Assembly: GCA_032622095.1 (NCBI GenBank)
Contig: CP136062.1
Coordinates: 195,121,887 to 195,185,886 of the forward strand
Reading direction: 5' to 3'
DNA length: 64,000 bases
DNA from: Siphonodentalium dalli
Taxonomy: Eukaryota; Mollusca; Scaphopoda; Gadilida; Siphonodentaliidae
Made by a program: the position numbers and the translations under genes. Below are positions 1 through 11,569 of the stretch, piece by piece. Position 1 is the stretch's first letter, and every line of letters starts with the position of its first letter. The notes under the pieces are model-generated. The model made no database searches, was not told the origin of the DNA, and saw only the letters and a program-made list of their open reading frames with translations.

Positions 1-1864
1 AAATATGGTGCTAAGTATGAAATTTCCAACTAGTGAAATTTTTTACCAACTTGGTGGGTGAGACAACAAGCCACATGTCGGCACACCCTGCATGTGTAAT
101 AGCCAGTGCTATACCACACAACATCATGTACCAAACTATATCCCCAAAACTTCTACAAAACTTCATGGGGTGGAATCCCCCGATTTGCCGAAAACGTCAT
201 TTTCGCCACCCCAGAATATTATGCATGTACATGTACGATTAAATTATTAAATACGTGTATATATATTTCCAAATAACTTCAACACTTTGTTTGTCATTTC
301 GGAAGTTACGTGAGTGCAGGATCTTGGCGACGGAGGGTGGGGTGTTCCACGCCATCCCGACTTTGGTTAAATGTTCAACAGTTGAAAAATTCATGCTTGG
401 TTTGAACTTTCAGAAAAAATATGTTTGATTGTTCTAATAGTTCTATATTCGATGTACACACTGGAGACACTCTGTACGAATGTCATAATCGTGTTAAAGG
501 CACGGGTGGCGTTCAAATCGCCATCAACAGAAGGAATATTAAAATATATATAGATTTGTTCATATGCCAAACAAAATCAGCGCGTAAATAGTATATTGTC
601 GTCAAGACGTACGATTGTGTACGTAAACAAGAGCCTGTTCGTGTTACAGAAGTTGTGCTTCTGTTTACATAACACAGCACAATTCTATTGGTTAATAACG
701 CAAAAATTATATAAACGCTCTTTATTATTTCCATATCAGGAAAACAGTAACAAAAAACGCTCTTTATGTTTACCATTTCCGGATCTAAACAAAAGCCAGG
801 TTCTGTAACGTTTTTTGCTTTTGTTTACATAACAAAGGAAAAACAATTGACAATAACATACTGCTTATGCCATATTTCTGATTGGTATAAGAACAAAGTA
901 TGTCTATATTTTACTATTCTTTCTGTTTATGGCGGTTTTTGACGGAGGTGAATATTTTAACAGCATAACCACCGCCAACACAGCCCGTATCTTTAATAGT
1001 CCAATACCTACTTTAGGTTGTTTTCCCCGAGAAAAACCGCTTGAATGCCGCAGTGCGAATGCCGTTCTGATCAAACCCAATCACCCATCGGTAATTAGTC
1101 CACGATCACACGGCTATAATCTGCACTATTATATCGCAGTGTTCTATTGTACTCGACGCCTTCTCTGTGCCTCCCAGAAGTTTGTGATCACGGTAATTGT
1201 ATTCCATCGTACAGCGCCCTGGCGTTTTTTCAAGTTCCAATTTGATGTCCAGGATATGTCGTTCAGCGGAGTCGTTCAGAAATGTCCAATTAGCATTCAA
1301 GACGGCGGCCAAATTTTTTTCTGTGAAATGCGAAGTAGTCTTGTTATAAACAACATCCTCGATTTAGCCAATTTCGGGGTTGATCCCCGAAGAAATTGTC
1401 ACTGAAGTGATTTTGATGTCATTGGACACTGTGTGTTACATAACATATTCAAAATACAAGAAAATCCAATCTGGGGAAAACAGTTGGAGCTCCTCGAATT
1501 TTTGGAACCTATTTCATTGTTGCTCGGTTGGTAGCAAATACAAGGCATATATAGAGCTCCCTGAACATCCGAACACTAATTATAGGTATTGAATGTTTCT
1601 ATTTTCACTCTTTATCGACCATAAATGTTCTCTGAGTGTCGAACGCTCTTTAACGCACTGGCGAAGCGAAAACGCTCTCAACCAAAGTTACTGTTTCCTG
1701 TTTCCGTAAGTTTACGGAGCAAAGCGTTGGAAAAATGTTTGCCACCACTATTTTCCATTTGCGGAACTATTAACCACAATCTTACACAACTTTGTTCCGT
1801 AATTGCACGGTACAATCATCTGTAAAAAAATGTTATGGTTCAAAGTACTATGTTCTTACGGACT
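1..1864. other. No supported gene; short repeat echoes only
   Basis: I see no coding region here that I can support. Bases 301-420 resemble the dispersed repeat built around GGGACGTGGC and GGAAATTT words seen at 19.1, 25.8 and 33.7 kb. Bases 1440-1480 match, in inverted orientation, bases 7621-7668 (shared core AAGAAAATCCAATCTGGGGAAAA). Open frames such as 929-1405 show no recognisable domain. Bases 1700-1745 are related in inverted orientation to 2708-2760. Confidence 0.5.
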
Positions 1865-2277
1865 AAAGGTCAATGCACACCGGTCGCGAGCGCACGATTA
1901 TATATAACGGCCGCTTTTCTGTCGTCCGTCGTAGTTTAAAGCGCGAGATTTTTATATTCACACCGCAAGCGGCTGAATCGCTGACCACGAGGCGATCACA
2001 ACAGTGATTTTATGCTTCGTCGATTTCTCGCTTTGTGGCAAACTAGCGGGATAATTGGGTCGCTGTCAAATAGGATATTTATACGCGCGTACTCCTCCTA
2101 TTTGAAGGCGACATATTTATTCGTCGTCGCGATAACAAAGGTGGTGGAGGACTTTAGCGACATGCTGATAACTGAAGGGCAAGGACAAATGAGAAGAGAA
2201 AATGCATGGCAAGAGCTCGACGTAAACAACAGGATACTGGTTAATGTTTGGTCCCAATTCATTCCAAGCTTGTGAAG
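1865..2277 (+). repeat. GC-rich dispersed repeat (CACACCGG..CGCGAGCG family), longest copy
   Basis: The unit starts AAGGTCAATGCACACCGGTC and runs through a conserved body (GTCGTCCG, CGCTTTGTGGCAAAC, TCAAATAGG) to a coding-looking end. The end reads EDFSDMLITEGQGQMRRENA then more residues to a stop near 2275. Other copies lie at 2522-3020, 3476-3966 and 5143-5325. The MxDFS-like start of the terminal frame recurs in the copies near 3485 and 3940. This suggests a non-autonomous derivative of a DNA transposon that keeps the first codons of a transposase (PIF/Harbinger-type is possible). The shared sequence is seen directly; the transposon class is inference. Confidence 0.55.
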
Positions 2278-2521
2278 TCACTTTGCCCACAATTGCCCCC
2301 CCCCCCCCCACCTCACATAACAAATATCACAAACTGGAAATATAGAATGAAATTCAATTAAACGCATTTTTTTTAATGAGAATTTAGGAAGCCCGTGAAC
2401 CATTCCACTTGACATACTATATATTTGACAATTAACTGAGTTTGAAAAACTCTTACATGTATATGTTTTGCAAATTCTGATTAAATTGTCCATATACATT
2501 GTATTTGTGACCTGCCTGTAA

Positions 2522-3020
2522 ATGATGCACTCAAACGATTATCTACCCAATCCATCGCGCGCGACGAAGCGATCCAGTCGCTTTCGGTGTGAATCTAAAA
2601 TTCCCACTCTTTGAACTGCTACGGACGACACAAAATGGCCATAAAAATCGCGCGCTCGCGCCCGGTGTGGATTGACCCTTGCCTTCCGTAATATTACGGT
2701 ACAATATGCTGGCAAATATTTTTCCTGCGCGTTGCTCCGTAAACTTACAGAAACTCTGTTATGGAATTGGCATGTCACACATTCTCGTAAGTTTAAATAT
2801 ACAGTTCCGTTCCATTATTGTATGACGCGATTACGTTGAACCTGTGGGTTTGCACTGAGGATCAATCCACACCGGGCGCGAGCGCGCGATTTTTACGGCA
2901 GTTTTCTGTCGTCCGTAGCGGTTCAAAGCGCGTTATTTTTATATTCACACCGAAAGCGACTGAATCGCTTCGTCGCACGCGATAGTCAGGGTAGATAATC
3001 GTTTGAGTGCATCATTTTGG
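2522..3020. repeat. Inverted pair of the CACACCGGGCGCGAGCG repeat
   Basis: The left arm (about 2522-2695, minus orientation) and right arm (about 2861-3020, plus orientation) are near-complementary. Outer ends read GATGCACTCAAACGATTATC and its complement. Each arm holds the ACACCGGGCGCGAGCGCGCG end facing the centre. The central spacer of about 165 bp contains CTCCGTAAACTTACAG, which is also related to 1690-1740. The structure looks like a foldback element or two head-to-head insertions. Confidence 0.6.
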
Positions 3021-3475
3021 GTCACCAAAATTGTCTCCGAGATTCTTCAATGTGTCTTTTACATTGTAGAACTGTTGGAAAAACAAACCAAAATATGCAT
3101 TAGTTTCAACCATTATCACAGGTACTGTTTTTGGTCAAAATTATAACTGTGCATGGTAATTTCAAAGCTAAAAATAGTTTTGAATTTCAAGTCAGGTCAC
3201 ACATTCATTGGATATGGACATTCTAAACATAATTTGCTCAAAGTAAACGTATACATGTATGAGTTTTTCAGACTCATTTCATTGTAAAATATAATATGTC
3301 AAGTGGAATATTGTATGGACTTCCTAAATTCTTATAACAATTGCGTTTAATTGAATTTCATTATATAATTCCATTTTGTGACTGTTTTTATTGGGGGTTG
3401 CATCATTACAAGCCTGGGCTGCCTATTTGGAATGGAACTGAGACCAAAACCTGCACTTCAGTTAGAAGCCTGGCG

Positions 3476-3966
3476 CTAAAGTCCTTCATCGTTTTTAGTA
3501 TCGCGACGACATATAGGACAAATACGAACGGATAAACATCCTATTTGACAGCGATCCAAATATCTCGCTGTTTTGCCACAAAGCGAGAAATCGACGGAGC
3601 CTAAAATCACTGCTGTGATCGCGTCGTGGCCAAGGTGTGAATATAAAAATCGCGCTTTTTGAACCGCTAAAGGTCGTTCCACACCGGGCGCGAGCGAGCG
3701 ATTATAACGGCCGTTTTCTAACGTCCGTAGCAGTTCAAAGCGCGCGATTTTTATGTTCACACCGCAAGCGACCGACTCGCTGACCACGAGGCGATTATAG
3801 CAGTGATTTTATGCTTCCTCGAATTCTCGCTTTGTTGCAAACCAGCGAGATAATTGGACGGCTCTCAAATAGGGTGTTTATATGACCGTAATTTTTCTAT
3901 TTGATGACGGCACACTGATTTGTCGCCGCGATAATGGAGGACTTTAGCGAGAGGCTAATAATCGAA
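3476..3966. repeat. Second inverted pair of the CACACCGGGCGCGAGCG repeat
   Basis: Bases 3476-3665 carry a truncated minus-orientation copy and 3666-3966 a plus-orientation copy. Both contain CTCGCTTTGT, TCAAATAGG-like and GGACTTTAGCG segments. The right copy ends ATGGAGGACTTTAGCGAGAG, readable as MEDFSER. This frame is shared with the copy at 1865-2277, so the conservation is at least partly protein-like. Confidence 0.6.
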
Positions 3967-3973
3967 GTACAAC

Positions 3974-4084
3974 GCCATGTGTGTCTGTATGACACATGTG
4001 TGTCTGAATGACTGTGTGTGTCTGTATGACTGTATGTATGTATGTATGCCATGTGTGTAACTGTGTCTGTATGACTGTATGTCG
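3974..4084. repeat. Degenerate TGTGTCTGTATGAC microsatellite
   Basis: Repeats of ATGTGTGTCTG, GTATGACTG and TATG run across this stretch. It directly abuts the end of the preceding inverted repeat pair. The frame on the minus strand (MAYIHTYSHTDTHS) is a by-product of the simple repeat and not a gene. Confidence 0.8.
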
Positions 4085-4345
4085 CTATGACCAAATAATT
4101 AAACCATTTATTTTTGTGATTTTTCGTGACTGAAATTCCACCTTAGATTACTATATTCAGTTTATTCCTTGTAAAGAACTACAATCATGGACCGAATAAT
4201 CTGCTCCATTGGCTGGTGAATTATATTTTGGTATAATCAGGGGAAATGATAAAGAATATAACGAGGCTAGTTCATTCCAAAAGACGTTGTGGTAAACATG
4301 AGACAATGCATTCATCAACTAATAATAATCGCGTATTATAATACC

Positions 4346-5062
4346 GGGTGGGTGCACTATTATAACTAATGTGTAGAAACGATTACAAGTGCCGTTCTAC
4401 ACATAATGTGTACATTTTATTACACACAATTGTGTAAGAACGTAGAGCGTGCGCATTGCGTGCCTTCAGTTTCATAGTCTGCTACATGACGGCGATATTG
4501 TTTGAGTATATGTTTTCTCAATACCCATGTCATTTTGAGTGACGAGAATAAACAAATTGTAGACAAGGAATGTAATTCAGAATTCCGACTTGTGAGTATT
4601 GTATTAATGATATATGAGGATATATTTGTTAAAACTTTCATGAAGAATACTGCTCTTACTCTTGTTTATATGATTGTTGTAATACGTTAATACTAATCAC
4701 GTGCAACCACGCCACGGCCATGGTTTGTTCATTTAAAACGAAAACTCACACATGACAGAGCAAAATATTACGTACCATTGTACGCCAAGGAAGTTTTAAC
4801 ATATAAATCTCCATTTGCCATGAATACTATATACCCACAGTTCGGAAACTGAACTTTACATTCTTGTCTACGATATATATGTGTAAGAATTTACACAAAA
4901 TGTGTAAGGCATAGGTGTTGATTTTATGCACACCAGTGTGTATAAATGTCTATAAATTGACCCATTTATTGTGTAAAATATGTTTAAGATAAAAAATGAA
5001 TAATGGTTGTGTAGCAAGGCTACACGTTGTGTGTAGAAACCCTACACATTAGTCATAAGTGT
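4346..5062. mobile_element. TIR element rich in TGTGTAG words (MITE-like)
   Basis: The ends hold inverted motifs: GACTAATGTGTAG (read on the minus strand near 5045-5060) matches TAACTAATGTGTAG near 4364-4377. Both sit next to GGGTGGGTG-type sequence. The interior repeats TGTGTAG, TGTGTAAG and their complements many times (4405-4440, 4880-5060). No transposase frame was seen. Element class is unknown. Exact ends need comparison with other copies. Confidence 0.45.
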
Positions 5063-5142
5063 GTGGGTGGGGGTATCCCCCATGCAGCCACCTGACTCCC
5101 CTGAAATTAGCGTACACACAGAATAATAACCTGACTATCGCG

Positions 5143-5325
5143 CGTGACGAAGCGTTTCAGTCGCTTGCGGTGTGAACACAAAAATCGCGCGCTTTGAACT
5201 GCTACGGACGTTAGAAAACGACCCTATAATCGCTCGCTCGCGCCCGGTGTGGAACGACCTTAAAGAACGAGAGAAAACGGCCGTAAAATAATCGCGCCAT
5301 CGCGCCCGGTGTGAATTGACCTTAG
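5143..5325 (-). repeat. CACACCGGGCGCGAGCG repeat, two minus-orientation copies
   Basis: Two GCGCCCGGTGTG ends lie at about 5240-5262 and 5306-5325, each followed by GAACGACCTT or GAATTGACCTT. The left part shares CGACGAAGCG, GTCGCTTGCGGTGTGAA and TTTGAACTGCTACGGACG with the copies at 2.5 kb. The doubled end suggests one copy was nested into another. Confidence 0.6.
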
Positions 5326-8110
5326 ACTAATTTGCATTCATGTTATTTCTCGTTCACACAGTTTAATGATAGAGTTAGTTCGATATTACTGGCAAATAAT
5401 CCAAGAATGGTTCAGTGAACACGAACCATTTGACGCAACTGAAAGTAGTTTGAAGTCGTTATCGATGTGACTGAAATCCGGCAATGGTGATTCTGTGAAC
5501 TGTGACGATGTTGAGGAAATCGGGGCTAATCCAATCGAAATTGGACAACTTAGTTGTTACAGACGCCTTAATCAAGAGTAGCAATCAAATTGTAAGCCTA
5601 GATAGTGTGTACCCCGGAGTCAAGATAACCAAAAGGTTGAGTTTGACCCGGCGATGCCGTTGTGCAGCGGGAACATAACATGGCCACGTTTTCAGCCATG
5701 AACTGACCATGATTCCATCGCCGCACTTCAAATATTACGCTATGCATAAACAAGTCAAGGCACAGCTTGCGAAAACATTGATAGAACCACGTTAGCCCCG
5801 TTAGGAATCACTGAACTAAATGGTTTCCCATAGGCGACAGTGTTAACGTTTCGGCCAAATTTACTGAATTGAAGCCTGCAGGCCATACCAGTGATGTTTA
5901 CCCAGCTAGATTGACATCAGTTGATCACGAAAATGCAATAAAAATCATAGGTCATGTGTTTACTTTTTAAAATAAATCCCCAAGTGTACGACAGGGCTAT
6001 CCCACAGCCAAATTTGATCTGGAAAAACCCAGAACTACAGCAGCTAGTTAAATAAATTTCCCGCTCACAAAAATCCATTCCCCCATTCATTCACCAGTTT
6101 AAATTATTTAGATATGATGTACAAATCAAATAAACGCGATGTGATCCTTAAATAACGTGTCGCATGCATCAGGTGAAGGTCATTCTTCAGTTACCTTCAC
6201 CTTTAGCATTCCACGGTGTACTTGCTCCCCGACTCTAGAACACATTTAGCTCCCTGATTCCGTTATGCACCAGCAGGAACGCATGCATTTATTGGTGAGG
6301 GGCTGTTCTCCACATAATTAAGTGGACTAAGGGTGTTATTTATGGCGAATTGTGTCAGGCATATGCGAAGTATGTGGGATTTTGATATTGGGGAAGCTGC
6401 ATGTTTTTCGACGGCTACTGCCAGGGTCCATCAATGTCAGATCACGAGCATAGACGTAAGACGTGCAGGGATCATTGCTGATTGTGATACCACCTGGGCA
6501 ACGTATGGTCATGGCAAATCCGGATCATTTAACAAGATAGAATCACCACACATTGAAACATAGCAAAGTGACAGGGCTAACCAATAGGATGTGGGTCGTC
6601 TCGCTTTGATGTTTCTTGTGTCTCTGTATGGTGGGCAAGATGGTGACTACCTCAACAAGTTACGTTTTATCAAATCCGTAGACATTGTTTTTTGGGTAAA
6701 TGACCACTTCATCCTCATAGACTCACTTCATTCCTCTCGACTGGCAATTCGTTTGGCTAATCTATAGTAATAGTAAAATGAATCAAACGTCAATTTCAAA
6801 TTTATATATTATACTGAAATATACAGAGCAGTGATCATTTCAAATTTTATATTTGTCAAAATGTCTTGTTTCACTTTTCATCCTCTAAATTCGACCTTTA
6901 CTTCATCCATGTCTCTATTTTCCACTCCATATCCTTTGTCTCCTACCTCTCGATCTCTAATACTATCTTTTCATTACGCAATACTGTTCTTTTCTGAGGA
7001 GATGGCTCCATATAAGCGCCTCGCGTACTTTCATATATAGTATGCTGGTGCACTTGCAAATCATTACTTGGAATAATATTGAAGACTGATCCTATGGAGC
7101 AGCTCCACTGGGGTTGGAAGTCTGAGAAATTAAACTTGCCCCCATCATGACATACCTTGGTTTTAATGTGCTGTTGCCTGTGGTGATTATCACGGGAATA
7201 ACTGCAAGAACACCGAGGCAGTTCTGGTCCCAAACGGTATCGCAGCCATCTTGACAACCATATAGCGTGTTTTTTTGTGGTTTTCCGTGCAACTGAAATC
7301 AATCTTCATGATAATCGAATGCCAGATGAGCATATCTTGTTGACAGATCAAATCGCATTCCTCAATGGATTTCTGATGATAGTGGGACATATTCATGAAA
7401 TGAGAATTGTACGGCCATTTTGGCCGCTAAGTTATGTTGTTTTTGGACGAAGTTCGATTTCTTTTGTTTTTTGGACGAAGCTCGATTTCTTTATGAGTGT
7501 TCGAGTATTATCATCAATTCTCTTCGGACTTAGTGGGTTTCCTGTATGATTAATGATAGTTTAGGGGTAATATGACGAAAACCCATATTTTGGCAACCAT
7601 CTTGGACGTCGTCTTGATTCCTGAATTTTCCCCAGATTGGATTTTCTTGGATTTTGGATATGTTAATATATAGTGTTCCCCGCGTCGAATGACTCCATAA
7701 TGTTCTCGGTAACAATTTCTTCCGGGTCCGATGCCAAATCAGACTCTACAATTAATGACGCATGTGTTGGCGGGTGTTGACCCCGAATAATGTTCTCTCA
7801 TCAAATAATAAATTCTCAATGTAAAATCGTGACTGATTGATATATGTATACGTGTACGGAATAAATTATCAATGTTTCCTCATCAGTGCACTATATTGCA
7901 ACATAAAAACATTCTCATGTTCACAGCGAACTCCTCAATTGGGTTCAAGGTCCAAATTTACGTTTTGCATAAATACAAACAAGAAGCGCAATGCACTTTT
8001 GCTGAAGAATTTCTCTGGAACTATACACTAAAGGCGACAACTTTCTTATATTGTCACCCTACCAACCGAGCCACAGAACACCCCCTCAACATGCAAACTT
8101 ACTGTAGTGT
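5326..8110. other. No supported gene
   Basis: No recognisable protein domain or RNA gene was found. The frames at 6333-6563 and 6943-7302 have no motif I know. A local duplication TTGGACGAAG(T/C)TCGATTTCTTT occurs twice at about 7442-7492. Bases 7621-7668 are the inverted partner of 1440-1480. It is probably intronic or intergenic DNA upstream of the GPCR exon. Confidence 0.5.
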
Positions 8111-8125
8111 ATAGGGCCTGTGCCC

Positions 8126-8416
8126 ATGTATATATACGTGACGCCACGACAAAACGACTCGACAATAAATTGTGCTTCATTAGATTACTCAGACAGAATT
8201 TGCACACTATGTAATCTTGAAATCGGCGACGAATATCACATGGTAATGAAATGTAGGGAACTTAATGAACTTAGAATAAAATACCTGAAACCCTACTACT
8301 ACCAGAGACCTAACACTCACAAACTAGCCGCTCTTTTCAACTCCCGAAATCAAAAGACAGTTAAAAATCTATCAGTTTTTATTAAGAAGATCCTAGAAAT
8401 ATTCAGGTCCACCTGA
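8126..8416 (+). pseudogene. C-terminal fragment of a non-LTR retrotransposon RT protein
   Basis: The frame encodes a CxxC...H...C module (ICTLCNLEIGDEYHMVMKC) followed by a lysine-rich tail ending at a stop at 8414-8416. This arrangement is the usual C-terminal end of APE-type non-LTR polyproteins. There is no in-frame ATG with a domain upstream, and an in-frame stop at 8105-8107 marks the 5' truncation. The 3' UTR runs to an AATAAA near 8579 and an A-run at 8599-8611, as expected for target-primed reverse transcription. The insertion therefore looks like a 5'-truncated copy. Clade cannot be assigned from so short a piece. Confidence 0.7.
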
Positions 8417-8611
8417 GGCTTATTACCACCCGCCTGACATATTGAAACAACCGAATACCGTCCAACATTTCTATATTCTATTATTATGCCATATATAATA
8501 TATACATGTATACCTGTACTGAAATATATTGTATATTATATCCATATATATCTGTAATGTCTTAATTTGACGATCAGAATAAACAATTGAAAATTGAAAA
8601 AAAAAAAAATT
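8417..8611 (+). mobile_element. 3' UTR and poly(A) tail of the truncated non-LTR copy
   Basis: An AT-rich 3' UTR with ATATATA runs ends in GAATAAACAATTGAAAATTG and then 13 A bases. The tail marks the 3' end of the insertion. Comparing the bases after 8611 with those before about 8111 did not give an obvious target-site duplication by eye. Confidence 0.7.
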
Positions 8612-9714
8612 AGTATGACGATGAACGTTCCATGCTCACAGCTTATGACTATTCACAATTGGGTTACGTTCATACAGTTGGCGATATTTCCTGGACAACT
8701 TTCGTAAAATTCTCTATTGATGACTGTCTATTGCAAATTGATATATATGTCTTGGGTTATGTTATCACATATTAGGACGGTGAAATGACACGAGTTATTT
8801 CACTATTGAATATTTCCAGATATTTGAAGGTTTCGGGAAATTGTCAGTAGTATAACTACTTACGGAATTACGTAAATCTCGGTGCGCATGAAGTTAAACT
8901 GTTGGATATGTGCATTTTGAAAGTATAGTTTGTCATTCACATTCTAGCACACTACAGACATAGACAGGATATTCAGTATTTTTTATATCAAATGTGATGG
9001 CAGCAAAATTGACGGATATTTTTTAATAGTGTATATGTTATTATATACACAAAGCATCCATTTGATCTAATTGGAAGATATACAAGCAAGATAACTCACG
9101 CCCACGATTCTGGGCGTAAAGTCTGTCATAGTAACTCGGTCCAAAACAGCATCGACCCAACCGATATCTCAAGCTGTTGTGGACTGAGAAGACTTGGTCT
9201 AGAATCAAATATCCGAGGCTGATCGAGGCGTACATTACAATGTAAACAATCTCTATTAAATTGTCCTTTGGTGATGTATCCTCTCCAAATTGAGTGTAAA
9301 TTCCTCTGTAAGATATCTGCCTAGTGGAAGTGAGATTGTATTAAGTTCGGGGATTCATATAATAAAGGAACGCCTGCGTTCTGTCTTCTGGTAGAAGAGT
9401 GCGAAAACCTTTATGCGAAATGGGTCGACGGACAATTATCGCTGTTCAACACTCCACTGTGAGCTTCCTCCAGCTTATGTGAGCATATATCCGTTTTGTT
9501 GACAATCTGCTTGGCAAATTGTTCCATTCATTAATGCGATTTGTAATATGACCTGATGGACCAAAATGTGATTGATGCAATTGACAAGTTAATTAACTGT
9601 GACGGTAGGCAACACAGCGTTGTGACCAGTACAGAAAGGCACTCTGACTTGGACAGACGCGATTCCACAGTTTATTACATAACAAACTAACAGATATGTT
9701 ATGGTAAAAGCCTT
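8612..9714. other. No supported feature
   Basis: AT-rich sequence without recognisable frames, repeats or RNA genes. The short frames present lack motifs and any composition bias typical of coding DNA. Confidence 0.5.
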
Positions 9715-9718
9715 TTAA

Positions 9719-10101
9719 TCCTTTACCCAACAGAAGGGCCCTGTGCCAATGCATTCTCTTATATATGCGAGTCGACCATAGGTCGCCTCGCATATATAAG
9801 AGAATGCATTGGCTTAACACATTAAAAATTATAAAATTGTTAAAGAATGTAAGAAAAAATGGTAAAAAGTGTTAAAAAAAAGATTTTTTTTAGGCCAATG
9901 CATTCTCTTATATATGCGAGGCGACCTATGGTCGACTCGCATATATAAGAGAATGCATTGGCACAGGGTATAACTGTAACTATCACAATGTGGTCAAGGA
10001 GCCGGTTCCAATGATATCCATATTTGTATGGTTTTATTGAGACAGACCGAAGATATTTTAGGCTGTTGAAGCTTTATTTGGCCGGTTTGTTGGGTAAAGG
10101 G
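9719..10101 (+). mobile_element. piggyBac-like MITE carrying a paired 67-nt hairpin module
   Basis: TTAA (9715-9718) precedes the left end CCTTTACCCAACAGAAGG, and GGTTTGTTGGGTAAAGGG runs into TTAA (10102-10105). TTAA duplication plus ends starting CCCTTT is the piggyBac superfamily signature, so this is a non-autonomous MITE with no transposase. Inside are two hairpins, 9746-9812 and 9895-9961, each 67 nt. Each has a perfect 26-bp outer stem starting CCAATGCATTCTC, one mismatch, a 5-bp inner stem (CGACC/GGTCG) and a 3-nt loop. The second is the exact reverse complement of the first. The module is bounded by CCCTGTG and CACAGGG. A full-length copy in the opposite orientation is at 16168-16498. 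Confidence 0.85.
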
Positions 10102-10616
10102 TTAATGTGCTGCAGTAACAAGATATTTCACCGATACCGTAAGCTAACCAGGGTTGGTTAGGATAGGATTATTTATTTACAATATACTATACAATATTAC
10201 CCTGGTTTTGTTATACATGAAGTCCTTATTTTACCATTGTCATTGCGGACTGCATTATGTATAGTAATATATTTACACACTAAGTGTTGTCATCACTAAA
10301 TCCAGCATTCTGATTGGTCGGCGCCCACGTGGCTAGTTGCAGTTATTTCTTGGTGAATGCGTAACGTCTCATAACACCAAGCTAATAACACAATCGATAC
10401 GTCATTAGGTTTGGAAAGACGAACGCGTAATGCTTTGGGCGCATTTTGACTCGCGCAGGATTGACTTAATACATCATCGGGTTTCAACATGAAGAGAAAT
10501 TGTTCCTATTAACTTTTGCCAAGGGTGCTATTGGGTATTTTGGGCTGATCTTGTCACGATACACTTTTCGATTTAAATATATTTACAAAAGCGGCTTTTT
10601 CGCTAAATGTATATAA
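10102..10616. other. No supported feature
   Basis: Low-complexity AT-rich sequence with no domain-bearing frame. I see no RNA gene or clear repeat copy in it. Confidence 0.5.
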
Positions 10617-10781
10617 ATATAAGGATTAACTGTCATGTGGACTATTTTTATGGAGATGTAACGGTGAGGTAAGTGGACATAACTTGTATGTAAAACCCTT
10701 CGGGTTTTACACAAGTTATGTCCACTTACCTCACCGTTACATCTCCATAAAAACAGTCCACATGACAGTTAATCCTTATAT
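10617..10781. repeat. 165-bp long hairpin (arms about 77 bp)
   Basis: The left arm begins ATATAAGGATTAACTGTCAT and the right arm ends with its complement, ATGACAGTTAATCCTTATAT. The centre is GTAAAACCCTTCGGGTTTTAC, giving a tight TTCG-capped tip. Only a few mismatches break the stem. It is not related to the hairpin module at 9.7 kb. It is probably a foldback transposable element; as a transcript it would make long dsRNA. Confidence 0.85.
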
Positions 10782-10997
10782 ATTGACGGATACAACACTG
10801 ATAGGATACAGATCCTGGTAGTGCATTGTCCCGTCACTTGTCTTCCAGATGAATTTAGGACTGAAGTTATATGATAACGATAATTTATTTGTGATTTATG
10901 CACTATACTAGCTGATGTGCCCGACTTCGTCCTGGCTATTTAGGGATTTCTTTGTGATCGCCTCCGTCTGGGCAGATCGGTCTAGAAACTTGCATAT

Positions 10998-11290
10998 ATG
11001 AGCGTATATGATCGAGATCAAGGTCAATGTTAACGTCAGGGTCGCACGTGAAACTGGACCCGCCCATATTGTTCCCGGGATCAAAGTAGGTCTACACGCC
11101 AAACTAGAGTCCGATCGGTCGAGATCAAGAAACATGCCTACATGCAGTGAGCGTATATGAGCGAGGTCAAGGTCAAGGACATGGTCGCACGTGAAACTGG
11201 ACCCGCCCATGTTGTTCCCCGTATCAAAGTAGGCCTAAATACCAAATATGAGTAGGATCGGTCGAGCAGTTTTCGAGTCTATAACACACA
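10998..11290 (+). repeat. Tandem pair of about 148-bp units
   Basis: Two units share GAGCGTATATGA, GTCGCACGTGAAACTGGACC, CGCCCAT(A/G)TTGTTCCC and ATCAAAGTAGG. The second continues into ATCGGTCGAGCAGTTTTCGAG and an ACACACA / CAGAGAGACGGACAGA tail. The tail style is common among dispersed invertebrate repeats. No gene is present; the minus-strand frame at 10908-11210 simply reads the repeat. Confidence 0.7.
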
Positions 11291-11569
11291 CAGTCACACA
11301 CAGAGAGACGGACAGATGTTCCAAAAATATATAGTAGATAAACGTTTAAACATACATATTCGCATGAAGAGATATACATGGCATAATGATTATTTTTACA
11401 TAATTATTAGTACCACTATATATATACAGCGCTGACCAAACCGGTTTTGTGGGGCATCCAAGTAGCTGAGAAATTGACCACAATGTCTGTATGTATGCGG
11501 GATAATGTCGCATATTCTTATATTATTAGCATGTATGTGTCATATGAATCTTGCATCTATTTTTTTCAG

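Noticed and set aside
929-1405. 158-codon plus-strand frame
   Set aside because: No domain, unusual composition and a partner frame on the other strand; not supported as a gene.
9593-9820. Recurrent conserved peptide QCILLYMRGDLWSTRIYKRM in frames at 9.6, 16.3, 20.3, 20.7 and 44.6 kb
   Set aside because: It is the translation of the hairpin itself and reads on both strands because the sequence is palindromic. The frames start and stop at random outside the hairpin.
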